From NCBI RefSeq assembly GCF_932294415.1, contig NC_065537.1, positions 2,418,001 to 2,482,000 of the forward strand: 64,000 nt of DNA, written 5' to 3'. The translations under genes and the position numbers were made by a program. Source of the stretch: Quercus robur. Taxonomy: Eukaryota > Streptophyta > Magnoliopsida > Fagales > Fagaceae. The notes under the pieces were generated by a model, which was not told the DNA's origin, did not search any database, and saw only the letters and a list, made by a program, of their open reading frames with translations. Positions 58,164 to 64,000 of the stretch are shown in pieces (position 1 is the stretch's first letter; each line of letters opens with the position of its first letter).

Positions 58164-58838
58164 TGTGGGGCCCGGCCCAAAATAATGGGCTAGTCAAATC
58201 ACGGGCCCGTCCGAGAAGATCTTGTCCGAGGAGAAGTCACAGCCAAAACCTTATTCAAGCCCAATTGCGGTAAAAGAAACCTGTCCGAGGAGTAACTCCT
58301 CCTCGGAAATTATGAAGTTCGGACGAAGAGCTCGCCCCAACCATTGCAGTTCATCCTCCAAGCATATAAAAAAGAATAAAACCCAAAATATCTCATGGAA
58401 AGCTGCCACCACCACATTAAATGTGTCATAACCACCCTCTTGGCCGCATTAATGAGGAAAAGACCCCTGAACAGTATTACCTTGGCCACTGCAACTCACA
58501 AGGGAGTGATAAGGGTGTCTGATAGGACAGGTGCTCAAGTGGGGGCTTAGATGATCAACAAGTGTAAGGTTCAGATAAGAATGAGAGAGCTATATAATGT
58601 AGTGGAGTCCCTCAAAGAGAGGGGGGAAAAATGTATTCGGCACTCAGGAAATAGAATCTTCTGTTAGATATCCATTCTTGTGTTTTTATTCCTGCAACAA
58701 TATTTTCCATGCATCATACCGACTAAGCTAACTGAGGTTAAGTTCTTTGACCCATCCTCTACAAATACTTATTGTGGGTTGCGCCTTAGGCCAAGGCCTG
58801 ATCAATAGGGTTTGGGTCAGGAAAATCGTGCAACTACA
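58164..58838 (+). repeat. 3' LTR of the Tat-like element
   Basis: Same ends as the 5' LTR, 18 substitutions and one indel apart by eye. Confidence 0.95.
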
Positions 58839-58843
58839 ATTGA

Positions 58844-59060
58844 TATTAAAAAAAAATTTAGACTTTGTTTATTGTCTCTCTGGTGAATTACAGAACCCTT
58901 TTTCCTTATGGATTCAAGGAATCCTCGTGAATTCAAGGTTATTTTCAGAAGCAAACATATATTGTTTCTTGTTTTCTAAAAGTAGACATATTTTGCTTCT
59001 TGACGCTTCTACATCTTGTATTAGATTTGATGCTATTCAATTATATTACTATTGTAGGAT
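58844..59060 (+). mobile_element. possible older LTR, right part
   Basis: Likely continuation of 47418-47674 across the insertion; see there. The right border is unknown. Confidence 0.35.
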
Positions 59061-59213
59061 CCATGAATTTATTTTTTATTAATGGAGATAAAACACATAC
59101 AATTTGTAACTTATAGGTAAGTAAATTTTCTAATTTATTTTTACAAATAAATTATTAGGAAGAACCAAATCTTATAAAAACGTACAGAATTCAAAGATTT
59201 GTTGCCAAATATG

Positions 59214-60265
59214 TAGACATGGCAAAATGGGTTAGAACTTTTTGACCCGACCCGAACCCGAACCATTTTTTATAACTGTTTTTTTTTTTTTTTTTTGTAA
59301 AAAAAAAATAATAATAAAATTAAGACAATGTTGAATTTAATTGTTTGTTGTGAGCTTTAAGGAAACAATTGAGACATTTATATAATTGTATGCAAATTAA
59401 TTAAAAGATGAATGATTGAGCATTCCGTAATAAGTAAAGATTTTTAGATATCAAATAGCAAAGTGTATGCCAAGATAATCTGGTTACAGTACAGTTAAAA
59501 AAATAGATTTAAAATTATAGACATGTGTGAGAAACATTCACAAGTGTGAAAATAGTGAAGCCAAAGTATCAAATTAACATAAATTATAAATGCTTAAACT
59601 TATTTTTTAACAATTTATGTCCAACATAAACGGATTTTCAAAATAAATTATAATATTTCCTAGAGTGTGTGTTGCTTAACAATGATATGATATTCATAAA
59701 AGAGACCATGTATAAATAAGTAAACAATCAAACTTTAATATATATCTCAAATTGAAATAAAATGCCAACCACAATTGACAATAGATTATAAAATTAATTT
59801 TCAAGATTGTAAATTTCTTATATGTTTTTATTCTTTGTCAAATGAATTATCAAATAAGTCATTTGTAATTTTGTTTTATATTTTGGAATGTTGATATGTG
59901 TAGAAATAAAACTTGTGTATTTGTTTTACTTATCTTTGTGTTATTTTGTTTTAGATAGTAATGTTAGGATTTGTATAATTTTAAAATTATTGAATAAATA
60001 TTAATAAGTGTAATTCATTCTTGGTATAAGTGGTGAATTCAAAGTAATGCATTTTATATCAAGTAATTTGTTGTATGACTTTCTAAATGGCAAATACATG
60101 TTGTTTAAAAAAAAAAAAAATCATATGAAAATACGGGTCAACCCGACCCGACCCGACCCGCAACCCGATTAACTCAAACCCGTTTTTTTAACCCACTTAA
60201 AATGACCAGTTTTTTTACCTGCAACCCAATTGACCTGACCCAACCCACCCATTTTGCCATGTCTA
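59214..60265 (+). mobile_element. non-autonomous hAT-type element
   Basis: Perfect 19-bp terminal inverted repeats TAGACATGGCAAAATGGGT, and an exact 8-bp target duplication CAAATATG at 59206-59213 and 60266-60273. Subterminal GACCCGACCC repeats are typical of plant hAT derivatives. The 1.05-kb interior is AT-rich and has no transposase. Confidence 0.95.
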
Positions 60266-60273
60266 CAAATATG

Positions 60274-61608
60274 CTGCATTAAGCTAATCATTGCTGTTTA
60301 GCCACTAGCTTAAAGGAAATTAATATATATTTTGCAAATCCTCAATTTCGTCATATACAATTTTTTAAGGTTTCAATTTTCTTAACTAACTATATTATTT
60401 AAATTCTTAATAAATAAACAAATAAATTTTTGAACAAAACCAGCGTTTGGACGTGTTTGTCCGCTTCCCGGAATGAATGTCTATTTTTTTAAGGCATATG
60501 AATGTGTCTATTGATTATACTTTTTTTCTATTATGCTTGATTGTGGGGGAAGAAGGATTCAAAAAAGGTAATTTCATTCTTAATTAATGATTGTTTTTGT
60601 TTTGTATAACTGTGACTCATGACTTTGTTTTCGGTGTTCGAACGAGTAGCATGTGTGCCAAAGAAATCCTAGTGGCTAGATTAATTGAATATTGAATTTA
60701 TGCAAGAAAGCAGTTTTTCTCTATCCCTTGCATGAATCATTAATGTGTGTTTGGGAGCTAGTAGTTATCAGCTGGCTCACTACTTAAATTATATATTGTT
60801 TGTGGGTCTTACATAAATCCCGTTTAAACTTAATTTAGTTATTTAAAGTCGAAATTAACAGCCTTTTTTGTCAAAATGTTAAGTTAGGTAACTGTTTACA
60901 AATCCTACTTTATGATATTATGGTATCGGTGTGTACCGTTGCACTGTTTATATATATATATATATATATATACTCGTGAACACAATTATTAATATTATTA
61001 TTATTAGTACACATTTTGATAGTTGCTACATTTTAAAGTTTCTAATTGTAAGTAATGAATTTGAGATCTATTTTTAAGTAATGAGCTTAATTGAAGACTG
61101 TTTAGTTTAGTATTAGACAAATAACAACTGCAGGCATGAACATTTGGAAAAAAAATAGACATTTGGAGTGAAGCAATTCAAAATGCAAACATTTGCAGTA
61201 GAAGACCAAACATCAATTAATAAACAGTTTGGAACTAAGTATTCATATATAAATAGTTTTTTTAATAAAAAAAAATAGAAGAATTTTTGAACACGTGTAT
61301 TTAGAGACCAGTTTATAAGTTATAACTAAGAAGTATGATTTCGTGAAAGTTTCCTAATATTCTTTTAACTCAAAATTTTTTTTTTTTTTTTTTTGGTTAT
61401 AGGGATAATACATATAAACTAAGAAGCCAAAATAGCTAGGTTCGCGGCTGTAAGCCTACAATAATTAGTCCTATTTACATCAGAGCAGATAGGATCAATA
61501 ACAAAGGATGGGGGAGCATCAAAAACACAGAATTCTACATCAAGATTACATCCATTCTTTGCAACAACCTCCACATGTGAATTGTTGGTATTTTTGATGC
61601 TTTATCCC
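60274..61608. other. intergenic, partly duplicated from 38-39 kb
   Basis: 60400-60920 is colinear with 37960-39195 without the 551-bp insertion. An (AT)n lies at 60948-60971. 61376-61395 is a T run followed by about 200 bases of unknown retroposon-like sequence. No gene recognised. Confidence 0.6.
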
Positions 61609-61632
61609 CTCTCTCTCTCTCTCTCTCTCTCT
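61609..61632 (+). repeat. (CT)n microsatellite
   Basis: Twelve CT units about 210 bases before the F-box ATG. CT-rich tracts are common in plant 5' untranslated regions, so it probably belongs to that gene's leader. Confidence 0.9.
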
Positions 61633-61840
61633 AATACGTCTACTTTTCACAGAAACCTCTCCCTGCACTCGCCATTTAGCTTAAAAATTCTCTCTTTCTC
61701 TCTCGTTTCATCCATTTGATTGCTCAGGCTCTTTCCCAATTTCATCATTTTTTCTATTTTGTTATAAAATTTCTCTTTGCTCATCAATTTCATTTGCTGG
61801 TAGAAGTAAACAGTACATCTCCAATTCTATCTGAGATAAA

Positions 61841-62735
61841 ATGTCTGAAATGAGACAACCACCAATTCTTCAACAGAGGAAGAACCATGTTCCAAATGAC
61901 ATCATATTCAACAGCATCCTGACCAGGGTACCGGTGAAATCATTGATGAGATTTAGGTGTGTATGCAAATCCTGGGACTCCTCAATCACCACTCCTAATT
62001 TCATCTCCACCCACCTTTACAACAACAAAAACAAACATCCCCATCATCATAATAATGCTAATGGTTATGTCATACATATGCCATCGCTTCCTTCTTCTTC
62101 TAACAGACCAGTCATTATGGTCGCTTTTGACAGAACCTTTGATAGGATTTATGAGACTGAAATTCCTTCTGATTTTGTGCATGTCCATATAGTGGGTTCT
62201 TGCAATGGCTTATTGCCTGATACTTGCTTAAGACAATTAATGTGTGTTACACTCGGATTTGCTTATCAGTCCGAGAATGATGACTACAAGGTTGTCAGGA
62301 TTTCATCTTCTAATTTGTATGGACATGAGATTGAGGTGTAACTTTAGGTTCAAATTCATGAAGGTATGAAATCTCATTACCAACCAATGTAACGTTCTGG
62401 GCAGAGAGAGCTCATCCAAAGATTCCAAACCCATTGGTTAGTGGAGATTTGCACTGGATGGCATTAATTAATGGAGAGAATCGCTGGACAGCAAATAAAA
62501 GAACTATTGTGGCATTTGATGTCAATTTTGAGAAATTCAGAACGTTAAAACTGCCTGATAAGTCTATGTCTCGTATCGGTATAATTGCTAGAAAGGTACA
62601 ACTTGATAAGAGATGTCTCGCATTATTCAAAGGGAAACTGGCTTACATTAAATATGGACCACGTGGCTACGAATACTCCATATGGGTGATGAGGGAGTAT
62701 GGTATGGTTAAGTCTTTTGGAATAAATTTTGGCAA
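61841..62735 (+). pseudogene. F-box protein (F-box/kelch, FBA-type)
   Basis: ATG 61841 opens an F-box (NDIIFNSILTRVPVKSLMRF, RCVCKSWDSSITTPNFISTH) at residues 17-60. A His/Asn-rich linker follows, then SCNGLLPDTCLRQ and LGFAYQSENDDYKVVRI, typical of FBA_1 proteins. One base is missing at 62339-62341, giving TAA; the next frame carries one TGA at 62359 (Trp expected) and then continues with SGDLHWMALINGENRW and AYIKYGPRGYEYSIWVMREY. At about 62735 the FBA domain is cut off by a repeat. F-box proteins are substrate receptors of SCF ubiquitin ligases. This copy has two point lesions plus a 3' truncation. Confidence 0.9.
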
Positions 62736-64000
62736 AAACCACATTTTCGTATTTACATTTTCACGCGATTTTCACTTTGTTCTTTAACTTTTTTTTTTCC
62801 ACCACTTTTAGTCCCTATCTTGAAAAACGAGTCGTTTTTGTCCCTGCCGTTACATCAAAAACGGAAATTGCACAGGTAGCAAACGGAAGCTGATGTGGCC
62901 ACTAAAATAATAATAAAAAATGTTATTTGACATTAAAAAATGCCACGTCAACATCTAAATTAAAAAACTTAATTTATTAATTTTAACAAAATAAAAAAAT
63001 TAAAAACAGAATTAAAAACTAAAAATCATATGAATTGAGATCTAAGTGTATCTTGAACAAGAACACAAGCCCAAATCTAAGAACACAAAATTAAAAACCC
63101 AAAAAATAAGAACAAAAAATTAAACTATGAGCCCAAATCAAATTAAACATGAACAAGAAATTAAACATGAAAACAAAATTTAAAACCCAGAAAATTAAAA
63201 CCTTAGAGCCGAAACCTAGAATTAGAATTCATGCCAACATTCTTGACAAACCCAAATAAAATTGATAAATTAAACATGAACACATTATATATTTGAACAA
63301 GAACACAAACCTAGCAAGTTTAAAACCCAAAAAATTAAATTCAAACCTAGTAAAATGAAATTTGAGCCTCCAAATCTCACATCCCAACAAATCCAAGCAA
63401 CCACCAACAAATTGGCAAAACCCAACCCACCACCACTCCACTGACCCCCCACACCACCAATAGATCAGAACAAAACCACCCACCTCCACTCCACCGACCA
63501 CACAAATCCATGTGTTGGAGAGGGAAAAAAGAAAAAACAGCTGGCCAACCACCCATCGCAACCCACAATCCAAGCCACCACTCCACTGACCCCCCACACC
63601 ACCAATAGATCGAAACTAAACCACCCACCTCCACTCCACCGACCACACAAATCCACGTGTTCGAGAGGGAAAAAAGAAAAAACAACCGGCCAACCACCCA
63701 TCGCAACCCACAATCCCAACCACCACCATGTCCCAGCCACCCAACAAAAATCCACAAACCCAGCCTTAAAATCAAGATTGGTAAGCCATAAGCCCATGTA
63801 GCACTAAAACTATAAAATCAGTAACCCCACATAGCAAAAAAGTAAAGCCAATGAGTGAGCTATTGAAGGTGGAGGTAAAGTCGGTGGAGGTGGAAAATAA
63901 CGAAAAAAACCCAGGAAGTTCAAACCTGAGAATTGATGTGTAGAGCTGACCACGGTGGAAGTGAGGCTAGTCATGGGTGGAGGTGAGGCCGGTCATGGGT
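62736..64000. mobile_element. Mutator-like or similar non-coding repeat, right end outside the window
   Basis: It begins near GGCAAAAACCACATTTTC and continues with TAGTCCCTATCTTGAAAAAC and GAGTCGTTTTTGTCCCT, motifs widespread in plant non-autonomous DNA elements. It then becomes A-rich with AAATTAAACATGAACAAG repeats and C/A-rich sequence. No transposase. Minus-strand Trp/Gly-rich frames (63229-63797) are compositional. The class is uncertain. Confidence 0.45.
63433..63722 (+). repeat. 145-bp tandem duplication
   Basis: Two near-identical 145-base units starting CCACTCCACTGACCCCCC at 63433 and 63578, inside the repeat that truncates the F-box gene. Confidence 0.9.

Larger units (their letters stand above)
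47675..58838 (+). mobile_element. complete Tat-like Ty3/gypsy element, 11.2 kb
   Basis: LTRs of 676 and 675 bases bound the element, each TGTGGGGCCCGG to CAACTACA, with 5-bp target duplication ATTGA at 47670-47674 and 58839-58843. Order: 5' LTR, primer-binding site, gag, protease, RT, RNase H, second RNase H (RVT_3 type), integrase, 81-bp tandem array, antisense intron-containing gene, polypurine tract, 3' LTR. By eye the LTRs differ by 18 substitutions (15 transitions) and one indel, about 2.7 percent. The coding regions contain stops, so this copy is not autonomous. Confidence 0.95.

Noticed and set aside
63229-63797. Three overlapping Trp/Gly/Val-rich minus-strand frames
   Set aside because: They come from the C/A-rich 145-bp tandem repeat; open in several frames at once because of composition.

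Overview
The window looks like gene-poor, retrotransposon-rich nuclear DNA of a flowering plant. It is AT-rich, with long A/T runs, plant-type introns (GT..AG), plant gene families (F-box, serine carboxypeptidase-like, DUF3223/EMB514, organic cation transporter) and nested Ty1/copia and Ty3/gypsy LTR elements. Several repeat families resemble those I associate with Fagaceae (oak, chestnut, beech), but that placement is inference. I see no bacterial features, CRISPR, rRNA or tRNA genes.

Layout. 1-7 kb: a region with a DUF3223/EMB514-like 3' exon (4813-5142) and two adjoining serine carboxypeptidase exons on the other strand (3370-3644). 7-9.2 kb: minisatellite and hairpin repeats, then a Myb/SANT-like gene on the minus strand, frameshifted at a 21-base A run. 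9.2-16.2 kb: a decayed Ty3/gypsy element, with pol on minus and a plant-mobile-domain-like gene on plus. 16.2-36.2 kb: debris of an organic cation/carnitine transporter family. A 3'-end copy lies on plus at 16176, and a full-length copy on minus (36216 to 23627) is split by three LTR-element insertions. Between the two copies lie a copia 5' LTR plus gag (17067-19010) and the 3' half of another gypsy element (19.0-22.9 kb). 36.5-47.4 kb: MITEs, a small LTR element with a heat-shock-element array, SINEs, a solo LTR and a 1.25-kb segmental duplication. 47675-58838: a complete Tat-like Ty3/gypsy element with LTRs, ATTGA target duplication, gag-pol on plus and an intron-containing gene on minus. 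59.2-60.3 kb: a hAT-type element with a perfect 8-bp target duplication. 61.8-62.7 kb: an F-box pseudogene cut short by another repeat.

The recurring theme is three different Tat-like elements that each carry a second, spliced-looking gene antisense to gag-pol, between pol and the 3' LTR. Two of these genes (19523-21823 and 55201-57609) share two intron positions and phases, and each has a TATA-like motif on its own strand. In the complete element the 4.9-kb gag-pol frame from 48820 to 53757 is broken by eight stop codons and no frameshift, which fits C-to-T decay of a silenced element. Only the EMB514-like exon looks like live host coding sequence, and even that gene lacks a recognisable first coding exon here.
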